A stretch of 64,000 bases of DNA from Meghimatium bilineatum (lineage: Eukaryota; Mollusca; Gastropoda; Stylommatophora; Philomycidae), in NCBI GenBank assembly GCA_034231615.1, contig CM067315.1, positions 29,614,133-29,678,132 of the forward strand, read 5' to 3'. The notes under the pieces were generated by a model. That model did not search any database. It saw nothing but the letters and a program-made list of their open reading frames with translations, and was not told the origin of the DNA. A program made the translations under genes and the position numbers. Of this stretch, positions 19,809 to 31,757 are shown piece after piece (within the stretch, counting starts at the first letter, position 1; the number at the start of each line of letters is the position of its first letter).

Positions 19809-22763
19809 AAGGACATATGGAGATCGAAATTAATGTATTGTACTCGGATTCCCCATTTTTACTCTGACCCTCTCAATTGCAACAATTAAAATGTCTTAAG
19901 TACTTCTGACGTATGTAACAAGGAAGCTTCAATGGATAATCTCCAGACCTTAGAAAAAAATGCATTTGTAAACAATACTTCACTATCCAGAATCACAACC
20001 GTGAGAAGCTAGATAAATGGCTACATCGCTACGCAAAGGAGGTCTCCGTTGGCAAAGAGACAGAAGTGTAATTTTACCTGTGTATTTCCACAGCCTAAAT
20101 GGATACCAAAAGTTAGGAAAACTGAAATCCACCATGTGAGTCATAAATGGCCATTAAAGATCCCTGCTGATGGAGTCAGAAATGTCCGTCAACAATATAA
20201 TGTCTCAGGGGGGGGGGGGGGGTATGTTTTTCCTTCTCCGTATAGTGTTTACGAATCTGAAATTTCTGTTGATGCTATAAGTAATTCTTCTGAGGCTCGT
20301 TGTGCGAATGTGAACTAAAAGAGTCTGGTCCCATCTGAAACCTTAACTACATCTTGGCTTCTAAAAGAACGGAAACTGTATTACACATATATATATCTTT
20401 AATAACAACTTTCTTTCATGGACATCAATTACATGAGGACAATCTATGTTATGACATATAACACATTCTTTCAGCCCTTATGATCACAGGAAAGGAGGCA
20501 GTTGGTTCCCTGGCCCTAGGCTGACCGCCTATTTGATCTAACATCAAATTGGGTGATCTACCGTAATTATCCGACCTACCTAGCACTAAAAAAGTTCAAT
20601 AGTTCACAATTGTCGAGGTTAATTATATGATTGGTCCGGCTATCCAAATAAGATCGAAACTACAGTTGGTGATGACATTGATAACGCTGTGTTCATAAAT
20701 TTGGCGCACCAATTCTCTAGTGAATTTACACAATTTAACAATGGGTGTGACTTTGATAACGTAGTGTTCACAGTTTATTCACTAAGCCTTGAAAACAGAC
20801 ATCCCACATGCCCGAAGACGATTTCTCCAATAAAACGTTGACTGGCTGAGTCTTCAAGTAAAGGCAGCAGCTTCTTCCAAACTCAAGGTCTCCGACTGGT
20901 TGTATCAAGAAACTGGCTCGAAAAATGAGTAACCCTTCACACAGGTTCACTCGTAAATAAGGCTTCAAAAAGGCAGGAACACTGGAACTGTTGAAAGACT
21001 TCATAAAACTACACTGCAGTTTCAAGAAAAGAAACTACAAATATTTCCTCTGCGTTGAAAAGTAAGCTGGAAAATGAATAACCCTTCACATAGGTTCACT
21101 CGGTAAATACAGCTTCAGAAAAGGCAGGTACTTCATAAGGCTTCATAAAAATACAAGGCATTTTTAATCGGCAAAGCTTCCAATAGCTCCTCTGTAAATT
21201 TAGCTATACTTTTTGTTAATGTAAAGACACCAAATACACCATACTATAACACTGCGAGATCAATAACATTAGCGAGATCTAGCAACATCTCTGAAACTTA
21301 ACTAAATGACTAAACGAACTCGTCGGTGGTAAGTAATACACACAATATTTCCAATGCTCTGCTGTATTGAGCATATGACAACGTTTGAGAATATTACTTA
21401 CCACTTTGCCTACCTCTATTATAAGACGAAGATTTGGTAGGAGAGATTTCTCATTCCCTCGAATTTCATCACTCTGTTTGACCTTCTATCTCTGGCAAAA
21501 CCATCAGAATATTTCATATTTTGGGACAATTATATTCTTTCAGAAGAAATTTCATGAAAGGTGAGTCACACACGGTGTCACGTTATCGGCGACCTATACA
21601 AATACCTAACTAATGTATTAAGTTTCTAGAAATAGATTATTAACCTTTCGTAATGCAAAATAAGATAAAAAGGTTACTGTGAATACTTATTTATGAACAA
21701 ATTAAGATAAAAGGGTATAAAAGAAATATGCAATAAAACAAAAACAAAACATTACAATTGTTTAACTAATTACTAACATTTCTAATGCTATTTTACTTCT
21801 AAAATGTAAGTTTATATCACAACCTACGCCTACTCACACCTAATTCTAATATTCTATCTATAACTCTTGAATTCACAGCAATGTTAGCTCATGTCGTTGT
21901 ACGGTATTTTTATTTTATTTATTTTAAAAACAAAATAGTTACAGCATCTTGTGAAAAGAGGAAACGTGCAGCAGTTCAACAGCGGGAAGTAGATAAAAAG
22001 TCACGGGTACACCAAAAACCATCTACAATTGTTATCTCATGCTGAAACTGTCCAAGAACATTTGCGGCATGAATAGGGCCTATCAACGCATAGTCCAGAA
22101 CTTGATTGTAACCGAATTTCAAAACTGGATGTAACAAACAGTCATCACCATATGACATGGACGACCAATAATTTAATGATAAAGACCTTTACGTCTAAAC
22201 ATCGACTTGTTTTGTTTTATATTTGGTCTACACAATATTGTTACTTAACCTATCAAATATTTGTGTAAAGTTAAGTATATATGTTATACAAATTAAATGT
22301 CTGGGGGAGGGGTGCACTTAAATTTATGTTAACTGTGAGCGAGTGACGAGCTAATGTATGTTAATCACGTGATACGTTACTCCGCGCGAAGTTACACAAT
22401 ATTTTACTTTAGGTATGTGTTTTATGTAACATGCACGTTTTGTGTAATATATAACATTCTCGTTTTGTGTATTAGACATGACAAGAAAATACAAATGGAA
22501 GTGAGATTTCTGATAACACAGAGAGGAGAAAGTCGGTTAAGAGATGTTACGCCAGTACACAAAGGTATGTGATAGGAGAGGGATCACACTGGAATAACGA
22601 TTTTTTACAAACTACACAAAAGGATGGTGTCATATATTTTTCCTCTTCATGCCTGTTAAGTATACCAACAAAAAAAAAGGGAAAAAATATGACCTACTAA
22701 GATGACACTACTTCCAGACCTGAGGGGCTCCATAGACGACCCTGACGCGAATCACACAAATCA
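19809..22763. other. Quiet 3-kb stretch
   Basis: The longest stretch without a recognised mobile element. It holds a G run of 14 (20209-20222) and an imperfect direct repeat (20928-20970 and 21079-21131, sharing TAACCCTTCACA and GGTTCACTCG). There are two short frames, 20049-20318 (+) and 21976-22158 (-). Neither resembles a family I know. I could not make out a convincing multi-exon gene. Confidence 0.4.
21976..22158 (-). CDS. Short unknown frame
   Basis: A 60-codon minus-strand frame with unbiased composition, including LKFGYNQVLDYALIGPIHAA and a downstream VDGFWC. It is not low-complexity and not a repeat shadow, so it could be an exon or an old element fragment. I do not recognise it and saw no clear splice context. 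Confidence 0.15.
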   Translation of the reverse strand: MSYGDDCLLHPVLKFGYNQVLDYALIGPIHAANVLGQFQHEITIVDGFWCTRDFLSTSRC

Positions 22764-23166
22764 TTGAAGTTATTGACGCTGTAACCTGATATCTGACTGA
22801 AGTTATTGACGCTGTAACCTGATATCTGACTGAAGTTATTGACGCTGTAACCAGATATTTGACTGAAGTTATAGGCGCTGTAACCAGATATTTGACTGAA
22901 GTTATTGACGCTGTAACCTGATATTTGACTGAAGTTATTGGCGCTGTAACCTGATATTTGACTGAAGATATTGACGCTGTAACCAGATATTTGACTGAAG
23001 TTATAGGCGCTGTAACCAGATATTTGACTGAAGTTATAGGCGCTGTAACCAGATATTTGACTGAAGTTATTGACGCTGTAACCTGATATTTGACTGAAGT
23101 TATTGGCGCTGTAACCTGATATTTGACTGAAGTTATTGGCGCTGGAACATGATACCTGACTGAAGA
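22764..23166. repeat. 33-bp minisatellite, about 12 copies
   Basis: Unit contains GAAGTTATTGACGCTGTAAC and CTGATATTTGACT, with variants TTGACG/TTGGCG/ATAGGCG and CCTGAT/CCAGAT. It stays open on the minus strand (11 residues per unit) as a by-product. The right end lies within about 30 bp of an A SINE. Confidence 0.96.
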
Positions 23167-23189
23167 ACGATGAAGAATATATTCTACCT

Positions 23190-23545
23190 CTGTCCTCATT
23201 CTCAAACTCCTGCAGATTAGTAAGGAGTTATCCAGAGAATTAATACGCTGTAACTTGGTTCAGAGGTATGCTGCGATATCTACGCCTATCAATCTGGCAC
23301 ATCCGACTTTGGCATTGGTCACTAATAATGTATATGTTGAGACAACCACATCCACTCTCACAATCTCTTTAGTCGCCGCCTCTTACGATATGCATGGCGA
23401 TTAAGATTGGTTGGTTGCTGATCCAGCGATCCATGGGCTCATGCCCTTTGACCCAGTATGTGATATATGCACGGGTTTGTGAGCTGTTGTTTTGTTATGG
23501 CAATTAACAAGTGTCACTATTCCTTGCAGCACTTTCGAGTCTCGG
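23190..23545 (-). mobile_element. Family A SINE split by element F
   Basis: Degenerate minus-strand A in two parts: 23190-23404 (TCTCAAACTCCTGCAGATTAG through TCTTACGATATGCATGGCG) and 23508-23545 (GTGTCACTATTCCTTGCAGC, CGGTAACA). Confidence 0.8.
23405..23496 (-). mobile_element. Family F insertion, 92 bp
   Basis: Flanked by ATGGCGATTAA (23394-23404) and ATGGCAATTAA (23497-23507), a TSD with one mismatch. Read on the minus strand it ends in a CCAACCAATC tail. It shares about 50 bp with window positions 1-52. It is non-coding. Confidence 0.75.
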
Positions 23546-24368
23546 TAACAAATAAGATGATGTGCATAAATTAGGTAAATAATTGTATGCTAATTTGTAC
23601 ACCCCCCCCCCATATCAAATTATCAACAAACCGTCAAAAAACTAAGGGGTTCCAACCACCTCCAGCATAATTATGTTATAAAATGTAAACGACACACTCC
23701 CCCCAAAAATTTTTTGCAGAATATGTTCAAAACAAGTATATTCATTTTTCAGATTGTAAATACAAATTTAAATTCTACTCACTCAATTGGTATATATTCA
23801 AAAAATGTTGTTGACGTCAACTTTTGTCAAATCCCTCACTTTGACATTGTCAATAAGACTGAAAAATTTTCAAGCTTCCCCCTTTCCCTTTTCCCTTTTC
23901 AATTATTGACGTAATTTTTGGACAGTCTCTAAGTAAGATCCTATTCAGGAACCCATAATATGTTTGGTTGGCGGTAATGGTTGTATAGGCAATTTTATGT
24001 TAAATAGGTTGGTATTGCTTTACGAACTGTCAGGATGCAGATATTGAATCTAGTATCTTAGCTGTCCGAGACGCCCTATGTGACTCTTCATCTCAGATCC
24101 AAATAACAAGAGATAGTTGGGAGTCAAATTTACAACATCTTGATAGAGCAAGATAACTAGAAAGAGATAGGAGTCAAATTTACAACATTTGGACAAAGCC
24201 AGATAACTACAGGAAGGGGGTGGTCAAATTTACATCTGGATAAATATCATTTTCCCTTTTTCACGCCATTGATGAGTATACGGTGTTAGGCTGGATATTT
24301 TGTAACCAACGACATACCTAGGGATGATGTCAGCATCAAGCCTTCCGCTTATACTTTCCCATGACAAC
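23546..24368. other. Unassigned
   Basis: AT-rich, with a C run at 23601-23610 and the palindrome GTTGACGTCAAC near 23811. A partial duplication involving GAGTCAAATTTACAAC appears at 24120-24185. No gene recognised. Confidence 0.4.
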
Positions 24369-24401
24369 GGGTACCATATTTTGTCATAAAATATGGTACC
24401 C
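24369..24401. other. Perfect 14-bp hairpin
   Basis: GGGTACCATATTTT (24369-24382) is followed after the 5-base loop GTCAT by its exact reverse complement (24388-24401), then by a short T run. It looks like a stable stem-loop, but nothing around it suggests a terminator or RNA gene. Confidence 0.85.
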
Positions 24402-24717
24402 TTTTTCCTTGGTTGGAGCAGTTTGCTGATTTAAAACATGTTTTCAGTTGAACCTAGGATCATCCGATCAGAACGCCAGTTTACCAACAACTGCGCTGCA
24501 GGCGCTCGGACAATGAAACATTGTATTTAGATCGTGTCATCTACTCAAACCCGCCGTGTTGTGTGGAACTGCAATAGAACACAGAGAAGTAACACTATAT
24601 CTGACCATGTATGTGGTATGAGGTCACTAAGTATAATATATGTATACTCTCTCCATCGATAACAACCTCCATACAGATGTATCGCATCTAAGGGAGACGC
24701 ACGTCCACCACCAGCAC

Positions 24718-24805
24718 ACAATGGGAACACGGCACAACTGCCACCATCATACACGGGGAACACAGCACAACTACCACGATACCACACAGGGAACATAGCA
24801 CAAAA
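24718..24805. repeat. Short tandem repeat, about 32 bp x 3
   Basis: Degenerate units containing GGGAACACGGCACAACTGCC and later GGGAACACAGCACAACTACC. Confidence 0.7.
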
Positions 24806-24840
24806 GAAATCATCCACAAGGATCAGAAATATTTATATTC

Positions 24841-25240
24841 TTCTTCTGCATCGTTCTTCAGTCAGATACAGTGACAATAGCTTCAATGAATTGTGTGATT
24901 CGCTTCAGGCCATCCATCATGTCTGGAAGTAGTGCCGTTTCAGTAATCCATATTTTCTCCCTCTCTTCTTGGTAGAGTTGACAGGCACGAAGAATGTGTT
25001 CTGCAGTCTCTGGGCTCAATCCACAGTTCTGTCTCGCCAATCTTAAGCTTTCAAGACATGTGACTTCTCAGTCTGTTGTGGCCAGTTCGTAGTCTGAAAA
25101 TGATGGTTTGTTCCTTGCGTGATATTTGATGTAGGGGTCATTTGGTGGTGCAGTTGGGTGCATCTGCTTCCACTTTTGCTTATATTGTGCTTTTAACATG
25201 GTCTTACATTCATAGTACGTATTATCATTTTATATTTGTT
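24841..25240 (-). pseudogene. LINE C-terminal end with GAA tail
   Basis: Minus-strand frames give the C-terminal part of an RNase H-bearing LINE: WKQMHPTAPPND, YIKYHARNK, then the C/H motif region CGLSPETAEHILRACQLY. After the stop, the 3' end reads GAACGATGCAGAAGAAGAAT. That terminus closely resembles the ends of SINE families A and B. One or more frameshifts lie near 25040-25070. RT and RNase H active sites are not included. Confidence 0.8.
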
Positions 25241-26035
25241 CTAGAAGGGCTAGATTTAGACTTGGTAAGGCCCTAAGCTTTCCGAACGTGCGGCATTGAG
25301 ACAAATAATGCTGCAATATATTTAAGTATACATGACAACTGCTCGGGAAAGTGGGGACCCTAATCTATAGTTTGTGTAACGTATACGTAAATCCTGCACG
25401 GTGATCTAGTTATACCCCTTTCCTTTCCAGGAGATCCAATTTTTGTTATGGTAGTACTGCGGAGGTGTAGTAAGCAGGCTATGGTAGTAAGCTATTTGTA
25501 AAACAAGTTCATTTATGTTCGTGTTCTTTGGATAAGAACACCACAAAATCCTCTAAAATCGGATTACCCTTTTACTAAGTAAACCCTCCCCTCCCCACAC
25601 CCGATTTTTCGAATCTACGGCCTTGCATATATATGTTGGTGCTGGCGTATGTGAGTCCGTTGTCTGTCTATAAGTTACAAGACCGTCTCCAATAGCAATT
25701 ACGTGAGACGGTTGTGATAAGTTATATGTGGAACTCAATTTTTGTTTGGTTAAACACAATCTACCTCTTTTGGTACGGTACGCTGCTTTTCACCGCGACA
25801 TCTAGTCCAATTTGGTTATGTCAGAGCGTTACAAATATTTTGTTTAAAATAAGGGGAGGTTGCAGTTCTGGTAATCCAGCCACCATTACCTCCGAGATAT
25901 TGTTTTATATATACTCTATCTCATTCCTCATGTCTCGGGTATATATACATACACCCAGTGATGAACTTCTGCCTAAGCAAACTAAACACCAGTCTAGGGG
26001 CCCGAACCTCGGAGCGGGGCCCCAAATGTAGAGTG
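25241..26035. other. Unassigned
   Basis: AT-rich sequence with no recognised feature. Short open frames here have no family resemblance I can name. Confidence 0.4.
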
Positions 26036-26043
26036 TTCTAACT

Positions 26044-26340
26044 ACAAGTTATGTGGGCTTAAAACTACAAAGGAAAGTTATGTAGGCTTAAAACTACAAA
26101 GGAAAGTTATGTAGGCTTAAAACTACAAAGGAAAGTTATGTAGGCTTAAAAGTACAAAGGAAAGTTATGTAGGCTTAAAACTACAAAGGAAAGTTATGTA
26201 GGCTTAAAACTACAAAGGAAAGTTATGTAGGCTTAAAACCACAGAGGAAAGTTATGTAGGCTTAAAACTGCTAATGTAAGTTATGTAGGCTTAAAACTAC
26301 AAAGGAAAGTTATGTAGGCTTAAAACTACAAAGGAAAGTA
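26044..26340. repeat. 29-bp minisatellite, about 10 copies
   Basis: Unit contains GGAAAGTTATGTAGGCTTAA and AACTACAAA. The period of 29 was checked at 26101 and 26130. Copies are nearly identical. Confidence 0.96.
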
Positions 26341-26478
26341 TATAGGATTCTATGCCACTATAAGAGAGGAAGATGAATCACTGAATCTGTGTATTCTTCC
26401 TATTTCTAAAGTTATTTTTCATGCAATAATAGAGGATAGAAGAAGATAAGGATATAAGAAGAAAGTATGGATTGTTAT

Positions 26479-26745
26479 GGGAGCCGCGTAGCGCAGTTGT
26501 TAGCGCACTGGCTTCGCATATGAATGGTGCTGGGTTCATTCCCAGTTCAAGCGGAAATGTTTTTCAGATCGCAACGGCTCCCGGGTCGACCCAGCCTTAA
26601 ATGGGTACCGGTTTAATCCGGGAAGTAAAGACTGCGAGGGAGAGGAGATGGCTACCGCCCTCATTTGCAGAGCCTCTGAAATGTGAGATCGATAACATCT
26701 CACACCCCAACGGCATTAATAAATGATATGGGTTACATTACTTTT
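26479..26745 (+). mobile_element. tRNA-derived SINE (tS), full length
   Basis: The head carries an A box (GTAGCGCAGTTGTTAGCGC) and a B box (GGGTTCATTCCC) as in a tRNA. The body includes GGGTCGACCCAGCCTTAAAT and GAGGGAGAGGAGATGGCTAC, and it ends ATATGGGTTAC before a T-rich tract. The same 265 bp recurs at 29895 and 51597. It has no coding function; transcription would be by RNA polymerase III from the internal boxes. Confidence 0.93.
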
Positions 26746-26814
26746 TTTTTTACTATGGATTGTTAATATTAAAGACTGGACATGATTACAATTCTCCACT
26801 TTTAAACAGGAATT

Positions 26815-26970
26815 CCCGCCGAAGACGGATGTGTCGGGCCATTGGCGCAAATAAAACGGCGACACAACGCATTTCCATTCTCTGGACTATATCCTGTTGG
26901 AAATCTAATAGGGCCATTGTCCTACTGCAATAGAGATCCAGCAGGAGTTTGAGAATGAACGCTAAAGAAG
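26815..26970 (+). mobile_element. Family B SINE with exact TSD
   Basis: Consensus-like plus copy, CCGCCGAAGACGG to ACGCTAAAGAAG, flanked by AAACAGGAATT at 26804-26814 and 26971-26981. Confidence 0.94.
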
Positions 26971-26981
26971 AAACAGGAATT

Positions 26982-27960
26982 GAGAAAATGAAGACATAAC
27001 GGAATGTATGTATTGAAGTTTCCCAGAGTGTCACTCCTATGACCCTGATGTGTTATGGGTTTGATGACGATAAAATCATAATTTTTTAACAATATGTGTT
27101 AATTTAACGCGCAGTAGATAGTTTTTACTGCATTTTTTTCATTTTCACTGCTAACAGCCTAGGAGTCCGCAGTCATGTAAGTCTTGCCCTTCATACACCT
27201 ATATCTTTCCAAACAAACGGCCCGTACAAAACTCACATCACCTACCACAAATGTATTGATTTTTTCTCCCACTTAAACATCCCAGATGTTACCTGCCAGG
27301 TATATTATCAAATTGACCGTTATACACTTGCCGCAAATAATAAAAAATGCACGTGAAACTCACCGATGACGTAGAAATAACGACAGATATACGCAAAATC
27401 CCTATCTGGCCCTCGTATTTATTTCAACATTCATACGCACAACTCACTTGGTATGCTCACGCTGACAAAGCCAGTGAGTACTCGTACGTAAATAGGAAAC
27501 TTACAGCTCAACGTAACTTGCGAATTCTTACCCATAGTGGGTGTGGTGGGTAGAAACAAATATGCAGGTCTTTGTTCTTGCTAAAAATAATCATGGGGAG
27601 GGAGTGGTAACACCTGGTGTGCCCCTTATGCGCGATCGGTGAGTAAGATTTTTTTTTAAATATCATTACTGCGTGTTTTACTGTTAGGGAGTGCAGGAGG
27701 CTTTTTTTGGTTGGAAATAAAGGCTGTTTTGCCATAGTTGTCGCCGCGACGTGTACAGGAAGATGAAGGGGGTTTAAATAGTAGCAAGTTAGAAATCAAC
27801 TAAGTAATATCATATTTCTGGAGGCCGTGGTGACTGGATTACCCGAACCACGACCTCAACTATTATTTTAATAATTGTAAAGCTATGATATCTCCACATT
27901 AGACTAAAGTCCGCGGTTTAAGGGGAGTGCCTCACTAAAAGAGGTACGTTTAGCTTAACC
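26982..27960. other. Mostly unassigned; SINE J body at 27665-27725
   Basis: The J body block (TTACTGCGTGTTTTACTGTTA, GGAGTGCAGGAGGCTTT) lies at 27665-27725. The rest is AT-rich with no gene recognised. Confidence 0.45.
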
Positions 27961-28310
27961 AATGTCAGTTTAACAGAGACACGGAGGTAGAGAGAGGATG
28001 TGAGAAAGAGAATGGGAGAAAGTCATTGGGACAGAGAGTGTGGAAGAGAGAATGTGAGAGAGAAAGGCAGGGGGAGGGAGGGAGAAAAAGAATGAGAGAC
28101 AGGCAGACAGAGGGTAGGAGAAAGAGAATGAGAGAGAGGCATTGAGACAGAAATAGAGTGTGATGAGGGAATGGGAGAGAGAAAGGGTAGGAGAGAGAGA
28201 ACTGAAGAGACAGACAGAGAGAGTGGGAGAGAAACATGGAGATACAGAAAAATGAGAGACAATCAGAGAAAAAGAGTGAGAGTGGAGAGACAGAGAGAGA
28301 AGAAGAGACT
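27961..28310. repeat. GA-rich low-complexity tract
   Basis: Purine-rich on the plus strand: irregular GAGA, GAGAAAGAGAATG and GGGAGAGA motifs. The serine/leucine-rich minus-strand frames are artefacts of composition. Confidence 0.93.
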
Positions 28311-28398
28311 ATATAAGCTCATATAAAACATGAAACAGATAGAGCTACTTAAACGTAGACATACAGAAAATAAGGCAGAGGTAAACAGACAAAGTAGA

Positions 28399-28525
28399 AC
28401 GCCCGTGGGTTGCGGGGACCCGTAAGGAGACGAGAGGAAAGAATTACTGCATTGTTTCCTGCCATGCGTGTCGCAAACGGCGATTAAGGACGTTCTGGAG
28501 AGCAGTTGATTTTCTCATTCCACAG
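28399..28525 (+). mobile_element. Family A SINE, 5' half
   Basis: CGCCCGTGGGTTGCGGGGAC through CTGCCATGCGTGTCG and CGATTAAGGACGTT. The 3' half is absent and a 60-bp array begins about 30 bp further on. Confidence 0.75.
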
Positions 28526-28556
28526 AGCAATGCTTGGCAACCTTGGACGCATTGCT

Positions 28557-29416
28557 GATCTACTTTCAGTTCCGACATTGCGAGACAAATCTACTTTCTG
28601 AAGTTACTACAATGACCATATATTTGTACTTCTGACATTGCGAGACAAATCTACTTTCTGAAGTTACTACAATGACCATATATTTGTACTTCTGACATTG
28701 CGAGACAAATCTACTTTCTGAAGTTACTACAATGGCCATATATTTGTACTTCTGACATTGCGAGACAAATCTACTTTCTGAAGTTACTACAATGACCATA
28801 TATTTGTACTTCTGACATTGCGAGACAAATCTACTTTCTGAAGTTACTACAATGACCATATATTTGTACTTCTGACATTGCGAGACAAATCTACTTTCTG
28901 AAGTTACTACAATGACCATATATTTGTACTTCTGACATTGCGAGACAAATCTACTTTCTGAAGTTACTACAATTACCATATATTTGTACTTCTGACATTG
29001 CAAGACAAATCTACTTTCCTAAGTTTCCACAATGACCATATATTTGTACTTCTGACATTGCGAGACAAATCTACTTTCTGAAGTTACTATAATGACCATA
29101 TATTTGTACTTCTGACATTGCAAGACAAATCTACTTTCTGAAGTTACTATAATGACCATATATTTGTACTTCTGACATTGCAAGACAAATCTACTTTCTG
29201 AAGTTACTATAATGACCATATATTTGTACTTCTTACATTGCGAGACAAATCTACTTTCCTAAGTTTCCACAATGACCATATATTTGTACTTCTGACATTG
29301 CGAGACAAATCTACTTTCTGAAGTTACTACAATGACCATATATTTGTACTTCTGACATTGCGAGACAAATCTACTTTCTGAAGTTATTACAATGACCATA
29401 TATTTGTACTTCTGAC
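28557..29416. repeat. 60-bp satellite, about 14 copies
   Basis: Unit contains TATTTGTACTTCTGACATTG, CGAGACAAATCTACTTTCTG and AAGTTACTACAATGACCATA. Substitutions cluster in units from 28981 to 29280. It is open on the minus strand (20 residues per unit) as a by-product. Confidence 0.98.
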
Positions 29417-29529
29417 AAGGATAAAATACATACTCAAGGCAATATAGAAGGCTCTATAAACATGTTCAATAGGGGGTAGGAGGGGGTTATCTTTAGGAGT
29501 TACATAAAGCAAGCCTTTCGCCCAATTTG

Positions 29530-29567
29530 TGTGTGTGTGTGTGTGTGTATGTGTGTGTGTGTGTGTG
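29530..29567. repeat. GT dinucleotide repeat
   Basis: About 18 GT units with one interruption. Confidence 0.95.
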
Positions 29568-29837
29568 AGTATAATTCCATTTTTACTTTAAAAAGTTGAC
29601 CTTTATTAGCATGAAATCGTTTGGCTAAATTTCAAGTACTAAAAATTATCATTTCGTAGGAGAGGAAGTCTCAACCCCCACATCCCCCCACCCCTCCACT
29701 AAATCTACGTGCGTGTATTTAAGGCAATATACACAACTAAAGATATACGTCTTCTGTATGATTGACCTGACAAGAATAACATCGGTCCATTTTCTCAGGC
29801 CTTTTGAGGGCATTGATAAGGCGTGCCCGACGCCAAT

Positions 29838-30210
29838 CAAGACATACCAACGGAATTAATTAGGACCCAATTTGTTACGTTTTTGATTATGTATTGGGAG
29901 CCGCGTTAACGCAGTGGTTAGCGCACTGGCTTCGCATATGAGTGGTCCTGGGTTCATTCTCCAGTTGAGGCGGAAATGTTTTCAGATCGCAACGGCTCCC
30001 AGGTCGACCCAGCCTTAAATGGGTACCGGATTAATCCGGGAAGTGAAGACTGCGAGGGAGAGGAGATGGCTACCGCCCTCATTTGCAGAGCCTGTGAAAT
30101 GTGAGATCGCTAACATCTCACACCCCTACGGCATTAATAAATGCTATGGGTTACTTTACTTGTTTTATGTATATACTTGGAATCGCATGCCAAAAATAGC
30201 CAATGCGACT
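29838..30210 (+). mobile_element. Fold-back family C split by tS SINE
   Basis: Left part 29838-29894 (GGAATTAATTAGGACCC, TTGTTACGTTTTTGATTATG) and right part 30165-30210 (ATATACTTGGAATCGCATGCC, AAAATAGCCAATGC) belong to one C element interrupted by the SINE. Confidence 0.75.
29895..30164 (+). mobile_element. tRNA-derived SINE (tS) with TSD
   Basis: Full-length copy with A box (TAACGCAGTGGTTAGCGC) and B box (GGGTTCATTCTCC, one base longer than usual). TTATGTAT at 29887-29894 and 30165-30172 is the likely TSD. Confidence 0.9.
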
Positions 30211-30343
30211 GGTGGTTTATAAGTAGCTAACCAAAAACCCAACAAGGATTTGGTCACGTGACAATTCTCGATAACACGTCTTGTCGGAGGCGGTCGTGGA
30301 TAAGGTTAATGATTATATTTTTGTTTAAAATCTCATTCTAAAT

Positions 30344-30511
30344 GTCTTCTTCTTCTTCAGCGTTCATTCTCAAACTCCCACTGGATCTCCCTTGTAGCAG
30401 GACCATTGTCCTACTAGATTTCCAGCAGGATGAATGTAGTCCAGAGAATGAAAATTAGTTGTGTCACCGTTTTATTTGCGCCAATGGTCCGACACATCCG
30501 TCTTTGGCATG
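30344..30511 (-). mobile_element. Family B SINE with exact TSD
   Basis: Minus copy flanked by TCATTCTAAAT at 30333-30343 and 30512-30522. It carries a 4-bp duplication (GATGAATGTAG) compared with consensus. Confidence 0.92.
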
Positions 30512-30569
30512 TCATTCTAAATAATGCTGGCGATTCACTAATTCTATTCTCGCAATCTACCGGTAGATT

Positions 30570-30750
30570 ACGACCGGCGTGTTGCCGACCCCCTACCATA
30601 GAGGGTCAAAAAGTAACGCTGAAGGTGGGCGTGTCAGATCAGAAGGTGCAGATATCGTAGATAAACTAAACAGCGTGACACAACACATTTCGTTCTCTGG
30701 ACTACATCCTGCTAATCTGTGGGAGTTTGAGAACGAACTCAGAAAAAGAC
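30570..30750 (+). mobile_element. Family A SINE, internally deleted
   Basis: The 5' end CGGCGTGTTGCCGACCCC jumps to CTACCATAGAGGGTCAAA, losing about 100 bp. The 3' half is complete to GAACGAACTCAGAAAAAG. Confidence 0.8.
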
Positions 30751-31757
30751 ACATTTCACTAGTTATCTCAACATATATGTTTAATGTTTAACGCTGGTTC
30801 TACTCAATGTATTAGCACTTTTCAATTTTTCCTTCAACCAAACCACACGCAATATAGACAAGCTATTTCTTCACTTCGAATCAGCCCAAGGACAGAACAA
30901 CAGTATTGCAGAAGAAAAGGTCACTACAGTAAAAGTACACATGTTTGGCGATAAAATTCAAAGCCAGTACGTAGACACATCTCCCTAGTTAAAAATGTCT
31001 TATCAAAGTTCAAAGTTAAGATCAGTTTTCTTCCCTGACCCAATCTACTATATTCTGTTCTATGAACAGTTGGTAACCTTCACGTACAAGAGACCTTGGT
31101 CCCGTGAACAAATCAAGTAATGTCTCACTGTTGAACGTACCGGCTTGTCGACCTACTTTCCAAACTCAAGTGATCTTCGCGAAAAAAAAAATACGTATTT
31201 TAACGGAATTTCAGCATGAAATATTGTATATAACAACCTTCTTTTTTCCCCCAGGTGTAATTATTTGAGTTGTTTTCTTTGAGTAAAGTCGGTGTATTGT
31301 GTCGATACACTACGATTAATTTACACGTGTAAGTTGGACCTATCACGTGCTAGACGGTGCTATTTTAGGCAGTTTTCGTAAATCCGATCAATGGTAGACG
31401 GGGTCAAAAGTAGTTCCTATGAATATATTATCATAATGAGCCGGTGAACGACCGTGGTGGGTGTGTTGTAGGATACGAGAGAGTCACAGCTTAGTCAGTG
31501 AAGAATACGCAGAAATTGAGGAATTGCACAATGCACTGGAACACGACGAACGAATTCCTAGTCACAACTTGAGTTTTTTTTTTTTTTTTTTAAATTGTAC
31601 TTGTTCTGCACTCTGTTAAAAAGTCGGTAACAGAAACAGTTCATTGACTAGCGGAGAGAATATTATTAGAAGGACGATTCCTTATAAAATTGTTAGATGA
31701 AATGTCATTATATAATGTGAACATCGAATAGGGACATACTTCTTTTGTAAATCTAAA
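30751..31757. other. Unassigned 1-kb stretch
   Basis: AT-rich sequence; one T run (31574-31591). No coding, RNA or mobile feature recognised. Confidence 0.4.

Noticed and set aside
22708-23205. 165-codon minus-strand frame with TSVKYQVTAPI repeats
   Set aside because: 33-bp minisatellite in frame; both ends run into SINE or unrelated sequence.
26479-26560. tRNA gene
   Set aside because: A and B boxes are present, but the same 265-bp unit recurs elsewhere with a non-tRNA body, so it is a SINE head.
28566-29219. Minus-strand frames with 20-residue repeats
   Set aside because: By-product of the 60-bp satellite; no start context, no unique domain.
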